NCBI GenBank assembly: GCA_035763085.1
Contig: DASUBV010000339.1
Span: 3,659 to 67,658, forward strand
Source: DASUBV01 sp035763085
GTDB taxonomy: Bacteria; Actinomycetota; Actinomycetes; Streptosporangiales; Streptosporangiaceae
Length of the DNA stretch: 64,000 nucleotides
Reading direction: 5' to 3'
This document shows, one piece after another, positions 25,231-34,460 of the stretch. Each line of letters begins with the position of its first letter. Position 1 is the stretch's first letter. The position numbers and the translations under genes are program-made. The notes under the pieces are model-generated. The model had not been told where the DNA came from. It worked only from the letters and a program-made list of their open reading frames with translations, and ran no database searches.

Positions 25231-26474
25231 GACGCTTCCTCCCCGGTCGCAGCGGGCGCCGCGGCTGACCCGTCGAGGCCGGGCTCACCGGGCAGGGTCT
25301 CGTCCTCGACGCAGTTGGCCAGGTAACTGGCCGCCCGGCGGGCACGGGCGGTGACGTCGGCCAGGTCGGTGCCCGCGACTGTGACGTGCCCGACCTTCCG
25401 GCCGGCCCGCACCTGCTTGCCGTAGAAGTGCACCTTGACGCCGGGATCGAGGGCCATCACGTGGACCAGGCCCTCGCGCAGGTCGGGCTCGCTGCCGCCG
25501 AGGATGTTCTCCATCACCACGACCGGGGCCACCGGCGCGGTGGAGCCTAGCGGGAGGTTCAGGACGGCCCGCAGGTGCTGCTCGAACTGGGAGGTGACCG
25601 AGCCGTCCATGGTCCAGTGCCCGCTGTTGTGCGGGCGCATGGCCACCTCATTGACCAGCAGCCCGGCGCTGGTCTCAAACAACTCGACGGCGAGCAAGCC
25701 GGTGACGTCGAACTCGGCGGCCAGCCGCAGGCCGAGCCACTGGGCCTGGGCGGCGATGCCCGGCGACAGGCCGGGAGCGGGGGCGATGACCTCGCGGCAG
25801 ATCCCGTCGCGCTGGACGGTCTGCACCACGGGGTAGGCGGCGCCCTGACGGCTGGCCGACCGCGCGACCAGGATGGCCAGCTCCCGCTCGAAGGCCACGA
25901 ACTCCTCGGCGATCAGCCCGATGCCGTGATCCAGGACCTCCTGCGCCTGCTGCGGGGTCCGGCACACCCAGACGCCCTTGCCGTCGTAGCCGCCGGAGAT
26001 GGCCTTGAGCACCACGGGCCAGCCCGCCTGCGCGGCGAAGGCCTCGACGCCGGCCAGGCCGGTCACCGAGGTGAACCGCGGGCAGGCGATGCCCAGGCCG
26101 CTGACCCGCTCGCGCATGGCCAGCTTGTCCTGGGCGAAGCGCAGCGCCTGGCCGCCGGGCCGCACGGCCGTCCCGGCCTGCTCCACGGCGGTGATGAGGC
26201 CGGCGGGCACGTGCTCGTGATCGAAGGTCAGCACGTCGCAGGCGCTGGCGAAGCTGAGCAGGTCGGCGCGGTCTCGGTAGTCACCCAGCACGGTATGGGC
26301 GCAGACCTGGGCGGCACTCTCGTCGGCGCTGGCGGCCAGCACCCGGAACTCGATGCCCAGGGCCACGGCCGCCGCGCTGGTCATCCGGGCCAGCTGGCCG
26401 CCGCCGACCATCCCGACCACCGGCGGGCCCGGCACGGCAGCGGCGTCAGCGGCGGTGTCCGCGAAATCCTTCAC
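25227..26474 (-). CDS. purK: 5-(carboxyamino)imidazole ribonucleotide synthase
   Basis: ATP-grasp ligase making N5-CAIR from AIR, bicarbonate and ATP, 415 residues. The start [13 protein letters not shown] is the family signature. ATP-grasp parts include [34 protein letters not shown] and [17 protein letters not shown]. It is followed in overlap by purE. Ahead of it lies a 168-base gap with two copies of a GC-rich hairpin repeat. Confidence 0.96.
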   Translation of the reverse strand: MKDFADTAADAAAVPGPPVVGMVGGGQLARMTSAAAVALGIEFRVLAASADESAAQVCAHTVLGDYRDRADLLSFASACDVLTFDHEHVPAGLITAVEQAGTAVRPGGQALRFAQDKLAMRERVSGLGIACPRFTSVTGLAGVEAFAAQAGWPVVLKAISGGYDGKGVWVCRTPQQAQEVLDHGIGLIAEEFVAFERELAILVARSASRQGAAYPVVQTVQRDGICREVIAPAPGLSPGIAAQAQWLGLRLAAEFDVTGLLAVELFETSAGLLVNEVAMRPHNSGHWTMDGSVTSQFEQHLRAVLNLPLGSTAPVAPVVVMENILGGSEPDLREGLVHVMALDPGVKVHFYGKQVRAGRKVGHVTVAGTDLADVTARARRAASYLANCVEDETLPGEPGLDGSAAAPAATGEEAS

Positions 26475-26529
26475 CGCCGTAGCCTATGGCGTCATTACGC
26501 TGCTCAGCCCTCCCCCCTGGGTCCCGGGC

Positions 26530-26568
26530 GGCGCCCCGGACCGGGGTTCCAGGGCGTGAACCCTCGGG
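26530..26568. repeat. GGGGTTCC-type intergenic hairpin repeat, copy 1
   Basis: The unit has a GGCGCCCC-type lead, the constant GGGGTTCC, then a small stem (CCAGGG with CCCTCGG). It lies between purK and the histidine kinase. Similar units occur at 26590-26627 and 30851-30893. Confidence 0.6.
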
Positions 26569-26589
26569 CCGGCGCTGCCGGGGGCGCGG

Positions 26590-26627
26590 GGCGCCCGACT
26601 GGGGGTTCCGCTGGGTGACCCCCTGAG
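26590..26627. repeat. GGGGTTCC-type intergenic hairpin repeat, copy 2
   Basis: Second copy 22 bases after the first, with GGCGCCC lead, GGGGTTCC and the stem GGG/CCC around a GTGA loop. The tandem placement in one intergenic region resembles small dispersed repeats of actinobacterial genomes. Confidence 0.55.
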
Positions 26628-26642
26628 CCGGCACTGCCCGCC

Positions 26643-27917
26643 CTACGCGGGGCCGCTGACGGCGGGGCGGGACGGCGGGTCGGAGGTGCCGTGCGGCAGG
26701 AACAGGGCGAACACGGCCGGGCGCGGCCGGACCAGGACCACCTGGCCGCCGTCGGCCGCGGCGATGGTCCGGGCCAGGGCTAGCCCCAGGCCGGTGCCGC
26801 CGGGCGACCCGCTGACGCTCCGCTCGAAGATCCGCGGCACCAGCTCGGGGGGCACGCCGGGCCCCTCGTCGCGGACCTCCACCACCACCGAGCGCCGGGT
26901 CTGCGAGGTGCGGATGGTCACCACGCCGGAGCCGTGCACCAGGGCGTTGTCCAGCAGCGTGGCGATGACCTGCGATGCGCCGCCGGGCGTGGCGTAGGCG
27001 CACAGGCCCTTGGTGCCGGTGACCTCGAGCTTGCGGTTCACCCGGCGGAAGGCCGGCTCCCACTCCACGACCTGCTGGGCGACGATCTCGTCCACGCTGG
27101 CCAGCGACGGAGCGCCGGTGATGGTCCGGCGGGCGCGGCCCAGCAGCTGGCTGACCACCTCGGCCAGCCGCTCAGTCTGGGCCAGCGCCGCTGCGCCCTC
27201 CTCGCGCACCACGTCCGGGTAGTCAGCCGCCGCGACCATCTCCTCCAGCCGCATGGACAGCGCGGTCAGCGGGGTGCGGAGCTGATGCGAGGCATCGACG
27301 GCAAAATCGCGCTCGGCCGACAGCAGGTCGGTGATGCGCTGCGCGGAGCCGTCCAGGCCCTCGGCGACCCGGTCCAGTTCCTGGACGCCGTACCGGCGTC
27401 CCAGCGGCCGGGCGTCACCCGAGCCCAGTCTGTCGGCGGCCCGGGCGAGTTCTTCCATCGGCCGGGCCAGGCGTCTGGCCTGGAACAGCGCCAGGATGAC
27501 GGCGACGACCACGGCGAGCAGGGCCAGCGAGCCGATCAGCAGCAGCGCGCCCCACACCTTGCCCGAGACGAAGGCGTCGTCGGCCTCGACGGTGACGGAG
27601 AAGTCTGTGGTGGCGGCGGAGGCGGTGATGGTGTGCCGCCCGGGCGGCCGGTCACCGAACCGCAGCAGCGGCCCGCCATCCTGACGAATCAGCACGTACC
27701 GGTCCGACACCGAGCGCGCTATCTGCTCCACGCCCGGCGGCAGCCCGGCGTTCACCCGCTCCTGCAGGCCGCGGGCCAGCGTGGCTGCGTCCCGGCTGAG
27801 CTGGTCAGTTGCCTCGCTGACCTGGAGCCGGCTCAGCACGAATGCCAGCGGCAGGCCGAGCAGCAAGACTGCCACGACGGCGACTGCCAGCGTCGAGATC
27901 AGCAGCCTGCGCTGCAT
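26643..27917 (-). CDS. Two-component sensor histidine kinase
   Basis: Membrane sensor of 424 residues. Helix 1 at about 5 to 28, a small extracytoplasmic domain (30 to 122), helix 2 at about 123 to 146, then HAMP (ARRLARPMEELARAADRLGSGD region). The dimerisation domain has the phospho-accepting His in FAVDASHQLRTPL. The ATPase has an N-box-like DNALVHG, G1 DEGPGVPPE and G2 GGTGLGLAL. It lies 50 bases after its response regulator on the same strand. The small sensor domain gives no hint of the signal. Confidence 0.93.
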   Translation of the reverse strand: MQRRLLISTLAVAVVAVLLLGLPLAFVLSRLQVSEATDQLSRDAATLARGLQERVNAGLPPGVEQIARSVSDRYVLIRQDGGPLLRFGDRPPGRHTITASAATTDFSVTVEADDAFVSGKVWGALLLIGSLALLAVVVAVILALFQARRLARPMEELARAADRLGSGDARPLGRRYGVQELDRVAEGLDGSAQRITDLLSAERDFAVDASHQLRTPLTALSMRLEEMVAAADYPDVVREEGAAALAQTERLAEVVSQLLGRARRTITGAPSLASVDEIVAQQVVEWEPAFRRVNRKLEVTGTKGLCAYATPGGASQVIATLLDNALVHGSGVVTIRTSQTRRSVVVEVRDEGPGVPPELVPRIFERSVSGSPGGTGLGLALARTIAAADGGQVVLVRPRPAVFALFLPHGTSDPPSRPAVSGPA

Positions 27918-27967
27918 GGCCTGGTCCCTACGTCTCCTGGCGCATCGTCAGGGCCGCGCGAGGGCAG

Positions 27968-28639
27968 TCACTCACCGCGCTCGAAGCGGAACCCGACACC
28001 ACGCACGGTGGTGATGAACCGCGGGCTGTGCGCGTCATCGCCCAGCTTGCGGCGCAGCCAGGATACGTGCATGTCCAGGGTCTTGGTGGAGCCCCACCAC
28101 TTGCTGTCCCAGACCTGGCGCATGATCTGCTCGCGGGTCACCACCTTCCCTGCCTCGGCCACCAGCAGCGCCAGGAGGTCGAACTCCTTGGAGGTCAGCT
28201 CGATCTCCTCGTCGCCGAGCCAGGCGCGGCGGGCGTCGGTGTCGATCCGGACGCCCTGCACCACCTTGGTCTCCGAGGCGCCCCGGCGCAGCAGCGCGCG
28301 GACCCGGGCAAGCAGCTCGGCCAGCCGGAACGGCTTGGTCACGTAGTCGTCGGCGCCCGCGTCCAGGCCGATGACCGTATCGACCTCGTCGGCGCGGGCA
28401 GTGAGGATCAGCACGGGGACCGACTGGCCCGCCGAGCGGATGCGGCGGCAGACCTCCAGCCCGTCGAGCCGGGGCAGGCCGATGTCCAGCACGATGAGGT
28501 CGATCCCGCCGGCGCGGGCGGCCTCGAGCGTGCCAGGCCCGTCGGCGGCGACCCCTACCTCGTAGCCCTCGCGGCGCAGCGCGCGGGCCAGCGGCTCAGA
28601 GATCGCCGGGTCATCTTCGGCAAGCAGAACGCTGGTCAT
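27968..28639 (-). CDS. OmpR/PhoB family response regulator
   Basis: Protein of 223 residues. The receiver domain (1 to 115) has acidic EDD, phospho-acceptor Asp in LIVLDIGLP, Thr in ILTARAD and Lys in YVTKPF. The C-terminal winged helix has LTSKEFDLLALL, TLDMHVSWLRRKLG and TTVRGVGFRF. It forms a two-component pair with the kinase immediately downstream. Ahead of it, 60 bases separate it from the acyl-CoA carboxylase subunit stop, so it may have its own promoter or ride on that transcript. Confidence 0.95.
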   Translation of the reverse strand: MTSVLLAEDDPAISEPLARALRREGYEVGVAADGPGTLEAARAGGIDLIVLDIGLPRLDGLEVCRRIRSAGQSVPVLILTARADEVDTVIGLDAGADDYVTKPFRLAELLARVRALLRRGASETKVVQGVRIDTDARRAWLGDEEIELTSKEFDLLALLVAEAGKVVTREQIMRQVWDSKWWGSTKTLDMHVSWLRRKLGDDAHSPRFITTVRGVGFRFERGE

Positions 28640-28699
28640 GCCTCGATCGTAAGGCGACTGGAGAGCATTTCCTGCTCACTACACGCTGCAACGCCCAAG

Positions 28700-30289
28700 T
28701 CACACCGGCGTCACGCCGTGCCGGCGCCGGGAGAAGTCCCGGTTTTTGCCCCGCGCGGCGGCGAACCGGCGGACCAGCTGGGCGCGCAGGTCCTCGGGCT
28801 CGACGATGTCGTCCACGACCAGTTCCCCGGCCAGCCGCAGGACATCGATGTCTGCCTCGTACTCGGTGCGCAGCCGCTGGGTAAGCTCGGCCCGCTCAGC
28901 CTCGTCGGTCACGGCCGCCAGCCGGTTGAAGTACACCGCGTTGACGGCGGCCTCCGCGCCCATCACCGCGATCTTGGCGGTCGGCAGGGCGAGGGTGGCG
29001 TCCGGCTCGAAGCCGGGCCCGGCCATCGCGTACAGGCCCGCGCCGTAGGCCTTGCGGACTACCACGCAGATCTTCGGCACGGTGGCCTCGGACACCGCGC
29101 TGATCATCTTGGCCCCGTGCCGGATGATGCCCTGCTTCTCCACGGCCGTCCCGACCATGAAGCCCGGCACGTCGGCCAGGAACAGCAGCGGCACGCTGAA
29201 GGCATCGCACAGCTGGATGAACCGGGTCGCCTTGTCGGCGGAGTCGACGAACAGGACACCGCCCTTGAACATGGGATTGCTGGCCACCACGCCGACCGGC
29301 TGGCCGTCCAGCCGGGCGAACCCGACGGTCAGCTCCCTGGCCCACAAGGCGTGCACCTCGAACAGCGAGCCCTCGTCGACCAGCCCGCGGATGTAGGCGC
29401 GCATGTCGAACGCGCGCCGCTCGCTGACCGGGACCATCGCCCGCAGGTCGGCCGGCCGGGGATCGCGGGCGGGTGCCGCGGGCGGCTGCTCGCGCCAGTT
29501 GCCGGGCAGGTAGGACAGGTAGTCACGGACCGCCGCCAGCGCCTCCTGCTCGGAGGCGGCCAGGTGATGCCCGACCCCGGACACCGTGCAGTGCATCCGG
29601 GCGCCGCCCATCTCCTCCAGCGTGGTCTGCTCCCGGACCACCATCTCGACCATCCGCGGGCTGCCCAGGTACATCGAGGCGTTGCCCTCGACCATGGTCA
29701 CGAAGTCGCAGAAGGCCGGGATGTAGGCGCCGCCCGCGGCCGACGGGCCGAACAGCGCGCACACCTGCGGGATCGAGCCAGAGGCCCGGACCTGGGTGTG
29801 GAAGATCTTGCCGGCGCCGCGGCGGCCGGGGAACATCTGCACCTGATCGGTGATCCGGGCGCCGGCCGAGTCGACCAGGTAGATCATCGGGATGCCGCGG
29901 TCGTAGGCCAGCTCGATGATGCGGATGATCTTCTCGACGGTCCGCGCGCCCCACGAGCCGGCCTTGACGGTCGAGTCGTTGGCCATCATGGCGACCGTCC
30001 GGCCGCCGACAGTCGCCGTCCCCGTGATCACCCCGTCGGCTGGCAGCCCGTCGGCCAGGACGTTGGCGAACGCGCCGTCCTCGGTGAAGCTGCCCTCATC
30101 GGCCAGCAGCGCGATGCGCTCGCGGGCGAACAGCTTGCCCTTGGCCGTGGCCGCCTCGTGATAGCGGGCGGCACCGCCCTGCTCAATCCTGGCCCGGACG
30201 CCGCCCAGCTCCGGATGGCCCTCTTCGCTCGGCGTGGCCGGCGACGCTGCCGGCCCGGCGCCTGCATGTTCTGCGGGTGCTTCGCTCAC
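28700..30289 (-). CDS. Acyl-CoA carboxylase carboxyltransferase (beta) subunit
   Basis: Crotonase-fold carboxyltransferase of 529 residues moving carboxyl from biotin to an acyl-CoA. N half: RERIALLADEGSFTEDG and FGPSAAGGAYIPAFCD oxyanion region. C half: FLADVPGFMVGTAVEKQGIIRHGAKM and YGAGLYAMAGPGF. No biotin carboxylase is beside it, so it must use AccA3 or another alpha subunit. On the same strand are HMG-CoA lyase and an enoyl-CoA hydratase, the set used for leucine (3-methylcrotonyl-CoA) or similar branched acids, but substrate choice is inference. The last motif before the stop is Arg-rich (RDFSRRRHGVTPV). Confidence 0.9.
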   Translation of the reverse strand: MSEAPAEHAGAGPAASPATPSEEGHPELGGVRARIEQGGAARYHEAATAKGKLFARERIALLADEGSFTEDGAFANVLADGLPADGVITGTATVGGRTVAMMANDSTVKAGSWGARTVEKIIRIIELAYDRGIPMIYLVDSAGARITDQVQMFPGRRGAGKIFHTQVRASGSIPQVCALFGPSAAGGAYIPAFCDFVTMVEGNASMYLGSPRMVEMVVREQTTLEEMGGARMHCTVSGVGHHLAASEQEALAAVRDYLSYLPGNWREQPPAAPARDPRPADLRAMVPVSERRAFDMRAYIRGLVDEGSLFEVHALWARELTVGFARLDGQPVGVVASNPMFKGGVLFVDSADKATRFIQLCDAFSVPLLFLADVPGFMVGTAVEKQGIIRHGAKMISAVSEATVPKICVVVRKAYGAGLYAMAGPGFEPDATLALPTAKIAVMGAEAAVNAVYFNRLAAVTDEAERAELTQRLRTEYEADIDVLRLAGELVVDDIVEPEDLRAQLVRRFAAARGKNRDFSRRRHGVTPV

Positions 30290-30397
30290 GACCGCGAGCG
30301 TACGCCAGGACCGGGCCCTGGCATGATCGCGGCCGCTCCCCTCCGGCCGGAGCGGCCACGATGTCCGGCACGATGACCGGCGGCGATGACCAGGGCG

Positions 30398-30574
30398 TCA
30401 GGCCAGGTGCAGGTTGACGCCCAGCAGGATCAGCCACCACAGCAGGATGGCCAGGATTGCGGACAAGATCACCTTGATGACGTACACGGTGATGTAGTGG
30501 TGCTGCCAGGCGACCACCAGGCCGATGATGAGGTAGATCACGCCCACCAGGCCGAGCCGACGCAGTCTCAACAC
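30398..30574 (-). CDS. Small hypothetical membrane protein
   Basis: A 58-residue product that is almost entirely membrane: two hydrophobic helices (GVIYLIIGLVVAW and VILSAILAILLWWLILLGV) around a short loop with HHYIT. The GTG at 30574 has GGGAG seven bases upstream and gives a compact protein; a longer start at 30700 would add 42 charged, non-conserved residues. Short two-helix proteins with a similar LSAILAILLW pattern are common in actinobacteria and have no known function. It lies between the carboxyltransferase and HMG-CoA lyase genes on the same strand. Confidence 0.62.
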   Translation of the reverse strand: MLRLRRLGLVGVIYLIIGLVVAWQHHYITVYVIKVILSAILAILLWWLILLGVNLHLA

Positions 30575-30893
30575 GGTCCAGCTCCCATTCGTCCAGTTCC
30601 CGGAGCGCGCGGCACGCTCACCACCGAGGAATCTGGCGCCCAGGTCTCCCGATAAGTCGCCATCAAACACGAAACGATCATCGGCGGGCGTCGCCCGCAT
30701 GACCGGGGATTCCAGGCAGTGGTCCCGGGGCTCGCGCTGCCGGGCGGATGACCAGGGAAAGCCGGTAGCGCATGGCCAGCCGAAATGGGATGCCAGATCG
30801 CGACGGCCGGCCCGGAGGGTCGGTCTGAGCGATCGGGAGGGGGTCCGGGGGGCGAGGCCCCCTGGTCTGGGGTTCCAGGGGCTATCCCCCGGG
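30575..30893. other. Gap between HMG-CoA lyase and the small membrane protein
   Basis: About 320 bases. The upstream end carries one copy of the GGGGTTCC hairpin repeat directly at the HMG-CoA lyase stop, which could end that transcript. The rest probably holds the promoter and ribosome site of the small membrane protein. No gene seen. Confidence 0.45.
30851..30893. repeat. GGGGTTCC-type intergenic hairpin repeat, copy 3
   Basis: GGCGAGGCCCCC lead, GGGGTTCC, then CCAGGGG-CTAT-CCCCCGG stem. It lies right after the stop of the HMG-CoA lyase gene and may serve as its terminator. Same design as the two copies at 26.5 kb. Confidence 0.6.
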
Positions 30894-31808
30894 CTAACTC
30901 GGGATGGTTCTGGTGCGGGGGCCGGCGCGCAGGACCTGGGAGGGCAGCTGGCGGCCGATGACCCGCTCCGCATCGGCGGCCGCCTCGATCATCGCCTCCA
31001 GGTCAATGCCGGTCGCCACGCCCATGTCCTCGACCATGTGGATCAGTTCCTCGGTCGCGATGTTGCCGGTCGCACCGGGCGCGTAGGGGCAGCCGCCCAG
31101 GCCGCCCACCGACGCGTCGAAGTCGGCGACGCCCAGCTCCAGCGCCGTCAGCACGTTGGCCAGGCCGGTTCCCCGGGTGTTGTGGAAGTGCAGGTTCAGC
31201 GCACTGCCGGGGTGCGCGGACCGGAACTCGCCAACCAGGCTGCGCACCCGCGAGGGCGTGGCCATCCCCGTGGTGTCGCCGAACGAGACCGAGTCAGCCC
31301 CGTCGGCAACTGCCCGGCTGGCCACGCTCACCACCCGCGAGACCGGCACATCCCCCTCGTACGGGCAGCCCCACGCCGTGGAGACGATGACCTGGCACGT
31401 GGCCCCGGCCTGGTGGGCCTGGTCGATGATGGCCGCGATCTGGTCGAGTGACTCCTCGGTCGAGCGGTTGACGTTCTTGCGGTTATGGGTGTCCGACGCC
31501 GACACCACCGCCTCCAGCTCGGTCACGCCGGCGGCCAGGGCCCGCTGCGCGCCGCGCAGGTTAGGTACCAGCGCGGAGTAGCGGACCTGCGGGGCGCGGG
31601 CGATGCCGGCCCATACCTCGCTGGCGTCGGCCATCTGCGGGATCGCCTCGGGGCGGACGAACGACACCGCCTCGATGCGCTCCACGCCGGTGCCCGACAG
31701 CCGGTTGATCAGCTCGATCTTCGCCGCGGTCGGCACGGGGTCCTCGTTTTGCAGGCCGTCCCGGGGCCCGACCTCGCGGACAGAGATGCGGCTGGGCAGG
31801 TCACTCAT
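30894..31808 (-). CDS. Hydroxymethylglutaryl-CoA lyase
   Basis: Splits HMG-CoA into acetoacetate and acetyl-CoA, last step of leucine breakdown. The 304-residue TIM-barrel protein has the start VREVGPRDGLQNE, the metal ligands in LHFHNTRGTG and the active-site cysteine loop GLGGCPYAPGATGN. Its start overlaps the enoyl-CoA hydratase stop by four bases, so these two are one translational unit. Confidence 0.94.
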   Translation of the reverse strand: MSDLPSRISVREVGPRDGLQNEDPVPTAAKIELINRLSGTGVERIEAVSFVRPEAIPQMADASEVWAGIARAPQVRYSALVPNLRGAQRALAAGVTELEAVVSASDTHNRKNVNRSTEESLDQIAAIIDQAHQAGATCQVIVSTAWGCPYEGDVPVSRVVSVASRAVADGADSVSFGDTTGMATPSRVRSLVGEFRSAHPGSALNLHFHNTRGTGLANVLTALELGVADFDASVGGLGGCPYAPGATGNIATEELIHMVEDMGVATGIDLEAMIEAAADAERVIGRQLPSQVLRAGPRTRTIPS

Positions 31809-32650
31809 GGTGCCGGGGTCCCTTCTGGGTCGGGCTGCGGGCGCGGGGCTGACGGGCGGGCGATTCCGGGCCAGGCGGGCGGGCGCTTGCCGGCGAACGC
31901 GGCGATCCCCTCGCGGCGGTCATCGGACAGCGCAGCCGTCCGCCAGGCGGCGTCCTCGACCTCGAGAGCGGCGGCCAGGCCGAGCCCGCTGCCCAGGCGC
32001 AGGGCCTGCTTGGCCGCGCGCACCGCGACCGGCGAGTTAGCGGCGATCTGCCCGGCCAGCTCCAGCGCGCACCGGGCCGCGGTGCCCGCCGGGACCACGC
32101 GGTCGGCCAGGCCGATCCGGCCGGCCTCGGCGGCGTCAACCTTGCGGCCGGTCAGCACCAGGTCGGCGGCACGGCCCTGGCCCAGGCGCCGGGCTGGCAG
32201 CTGGGTGCCGCCGCAGCCGGGCACCAGGCCGACGGTGACCTCGGGCAGCCCGAACACCGCGGTCTCGTCGGCGACGATCAGGTCACACGAGAGGGCGAGC
32301 TCGCAGCCACCGCCGAGCGCGAAGCCGTGCACGGCCGCGATCACCGGCTGGGGCAGCCCGAGCAGCGCGCCGAATGCGGCGCGGAAGGCCGGCCGCTGGG
32401 CCAGGATCTGAGCGTCACTCATGGCCGCGCGCTCCTTGAGATCCGCCCCGGCGCAGAAGGCCCGCTCCCCGGCCGCGCTGAGCACGGCGGCCCGTACCGC
32501 CGTGTCCGCGGCGATCCGGGCCAGCGCCCGCTCCAGCTCCCGCAGCAGCTCGGTGCTGAGCGCGTTCATGGCCTCGGGCCTGCTCAGCACGATCTCAGCG
32601 ACCGCGCCCTCGCGGTGCTGACGGACTCCGATCAAAGAAGACGTTGTCAC
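31805..32650 (-). CDS. Enoyl-CoA hydratase/isomerase family protein
   Basis: Crotonase-fold protein of 281 residues. Oxyanion elements are seen in FCAGADLKERAAM and HGFALGGGCELALSCD. The catalytic Glu is in GLPEVTVGLVPGCGGTQ. The C-terminal part matches true hydratases. Overlap with HMG-CoA lyase suggests it is the methylglutaconyl-CoA hydratase of leucine breakdown (LiuC-like), which would complete a route with the carboxyltransferase at 28.7 kb; this is context-based. The GTG at 32650 is taken as start since the longer frame reads back over the PH-domain gene. Confidence 0.88.
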   Translation of the reverse strand: MTTSSLIGVRQHREGAVAEIVLSRPEAMNALSTELLRELERALARIAADTAVRAAVLSAAGERAFCAGADLKERAAMSDAQILAQRPAFRAAFGALLGLPQPVIAAVHGFALGGGCELALSCDLIVADETAVFGLPEVTVGLVPGCGGTQLPARRLGQGRAADLVLTGRKVDAAEAGRIGLADRVVPAGTAARCALELAGQIAANSPVAVRAAKQALRLGSGLGLAAALEVEDAAWRTAALSDDRREGIAAFAGKRPPAWPGIARPSAPRPQPDPEGTPAP

Positions 32651-32660
32651 GCCTTCGAGG

Positions 32661-33173
32661 CTAGTAGCCTGCCGGGCGTTCGAGACGCAGCTGCTCGTCC
32701 TCCACGAGCTGGAACAGCTGAGCCTGGACCTCCTGGACATGCGGGATCTCGGTCAGGACCAGCTCGCCATGCTCGCCCGCCGACTCCACCACCAGGCGGC
32801 CACAGCCCAGGATGCGGTCCAGGATGCCGTGCGAGAACGAGACATCACTGATCCGGGCCAGCGGGAAGTCGCGGCCCGACCGGGTCAGGATCCCGGCCCG
32901 CAGCCGCAGGCGGCGGTTGGTCAGCTCGTAGCTCGTCGCCCGCCAGCGCAGCAGCGGAACCGCGCACCAGATGATGGCCGCCAGCACGGCCACTACCGCG
33001 ATCGCCAGCTTGACCAGGGGCTTGTCGGCGGATGACGGCAGCAGGATCAGCGCCACCAGGGCCGCGGCAATGATCAGGGCCAGGATCAGGACCGGCCGCA
33101 GCACCGTCTTCCAGTGCGGGTGCAGCCGCAGCACCACGTGCTCGCCCTCGGACAGGCCGTCGGGACTCGTCAT
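32661..33173 (-). CDS. PH domain (DUF304-like) membrane protein
   Basis: Protein of 170 residues with two membrane helices (about 26 to 46 and 53 to 75) followed by a bacterial PH-like domain (YELTNRRLRLRAGILTRSGRDF, then ISDVSFSHGILDRILGCGRLVVES). The order helix pair then PH domain is common in actinobacteria, often close to birA and acyl-CoA carboxylase genes. Function unknown; a lipid or protein docking role is assumed for the fold. Start is ATG at 33173; a second ATG three codons earlier is possible. It lies between birA and the hydratase on the same strand. Confidence 0.85.
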   Translation of the reverse strand: MTSPDGLSEGEHVVLRLHPHWKTVLRPVLILALIIAAALVALILLPSSADKPLVKLAIAVVAVLAAIIWCAVPLLRWRATSYELTNRRLRLRAGILTRSGRDFPLARISDVSFSHGILDRILGCGRLVVESAGEHGELVLTEIPHVQEVQAQLFQLVEDEQLRLERPAGY

Positions 33174-33222
33174 AGGCCACATGGTGGCATGTATCCCGGC
33201 AATCCGTGGCGCTCCCGCGCAG

Positions 33223-34155
33223 CTACGGGACGCGGCGCACATGCATGACGTCGCCCGCGCTGACCGCCGTGGCGCCCGGCTCGGCGCCCACGATCAGGCA
33301 GCCCGCCACGTCAACCCCGGCGGCCTCCCCGGTCAGGGTTGCGCCGCCGGGCAGGTGGACCACGACCTCGGTGCCGATGGTCGAGCACCACCGCAGGTAC
33401 TCCGCCCGCAGCCCGCAGCTGTCCGGGTCGCCCGGCACCCCGCTGCTGCCAGGACTGGCCCAGGCCCGGTACCAGTACTCCAGCTCGGCCAGGATGGCGG
33501 CGAGCAGCGCGCCGCGGTCGGCGGCCGGGGCGCCGGCCAGCGCCAGCGAGGTCGGGGCCAGCGCGGCCGGAGCAAGCGGTCCTGACGGCGCGGGCGCTTC
33601 GGCCGCGGCTGCAGAAGACGGCGCGGCAGCGGGCGGCGCCGCCGGCTCCGGGGAGCGCGCCGCGGGCGCGCCTGGCAGGTCGGCCTGCCGGGCGCCGACA
33701 TTGATCCCGATGCCGATCACAATGGCCGGCCCGGCCTGCTCGGCCAGGATGCCGGCCAGCTTCGCGCCGCCCGCCAGCACGTCATTAGGCCACTTGAGGC
33801 TCACCCGGACCCCGGCGGCCTCGGTCACCGCGCGGGCCACCGCGACTCCCGTCAGCAGCGGCAGCCAGCCCCGGGCTGCGGCCGGCACGCCGGCAGGGCG
33901 CAGCAGCACAGAAAACGACAAGGCCCCGCCCGGCACCGTGATCCAGGTCCGGCCCTGCCGCCCGCGGCCGCGCGCCTGCCGCTCGGCCACCAGCACCGCT
34001 CCCTCGGCGGCACCCGACCGCGCCGCGGCCAGCAGGTCCTCGTTGGTGGACCCCGTCTCGCCCACCACGTCCAGCCTCGTCCAGAGGCTGCCCGGCGCCA
34101 GCACCGCTGACCGCAGCGCGGCCTGGTCGAGCGGAACCGGTGAGGCTTCGGACAC
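33223..34155 (-). CDS. birA: Biotin--[acetyl-CoA-carboxylase] ligase
   Basis: Attaches biotin to the BCCP domain of acyl-CoA carboxylases, here presumably AccA3 at 42.2-44.0 kb. The 310-residue chain has GETGSTNEDL, the nucleotide loop GRGRQGRTW, the KWPNDVL motif with the catalytic Lys nearby and GIGINVG. There is no N-terminal DNA-binding domain, so it is a group I ligase without repressor function. A Pro/Ala-rich insert of about 40 residues (161 to 200) splits the catalytic domain from the rest and is not usual for the family. Confidence 0.93.
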   Translation of the reverse strand: MSEASPVPLDQAALRSAVLAPGSLWTRLDVVGETGSTNEDLLAAARSGAAEGAVLVAERQARGRGRQGRTWITVPGGALSFSVLLRPAGVPAAARGWLPLLTGVAVARAVTEAAGVRVSLKWPNDVLAGGAKLAGILAEQAGPAIVIGIGINVGARQADLPGAPAARSPEPAAPPAAAPSSAAAAEAPAPSGPLAPAALAPTSLALAGAPAADRGALLAAILAELEYWYRAWASPGSSGVPGDPDSCGLRAEYLRWCSTIGTEVVVHLPGGATLTGEAAGVDVAGCLIVGAEPGATAVSAGDVMHVRRVP

Positions 34156-34460
34156 GGTACGTCTCCGCTATGATCGGCCAGCTAGTGTCAAAGGGCCGAG
34201 GATAGCGTCACGGTGCCGGCGGTGCCGGGACGGCCAGGCCAGCCGGCCGCCGGCGGCCGGCGCGGGCGCGCCCGGCGGGCACCGGGGGGAAACGAGCGGA
34301 CACCGCGCGAGCGCTGCCGCCCACCGCGCGAAGTTGCGGCAGGCAGGCGAGCGGGCTAGCGCCGCGGGTCTGCCGCGCGCGGGCCGGGTACCAACCAGGA
34401 ACAGCCAGCATCAGGCGGCCAGCATCGTCATGGGCGCCGCCCAGCAAACCGAGGAAAGCA
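34156..34460. other. Divergent intergenic region birA / membrane protein
   Basis: About 305 very GC-rich bases with several short inverted repeats (CCGGCCGCCGGCGGCCGG around 34240-34262). It should hold the two outward promoters. A GAGGAAAGCA ribosome site ends it before the GTG at 34461. No gene visible. Confidence 0.45.
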
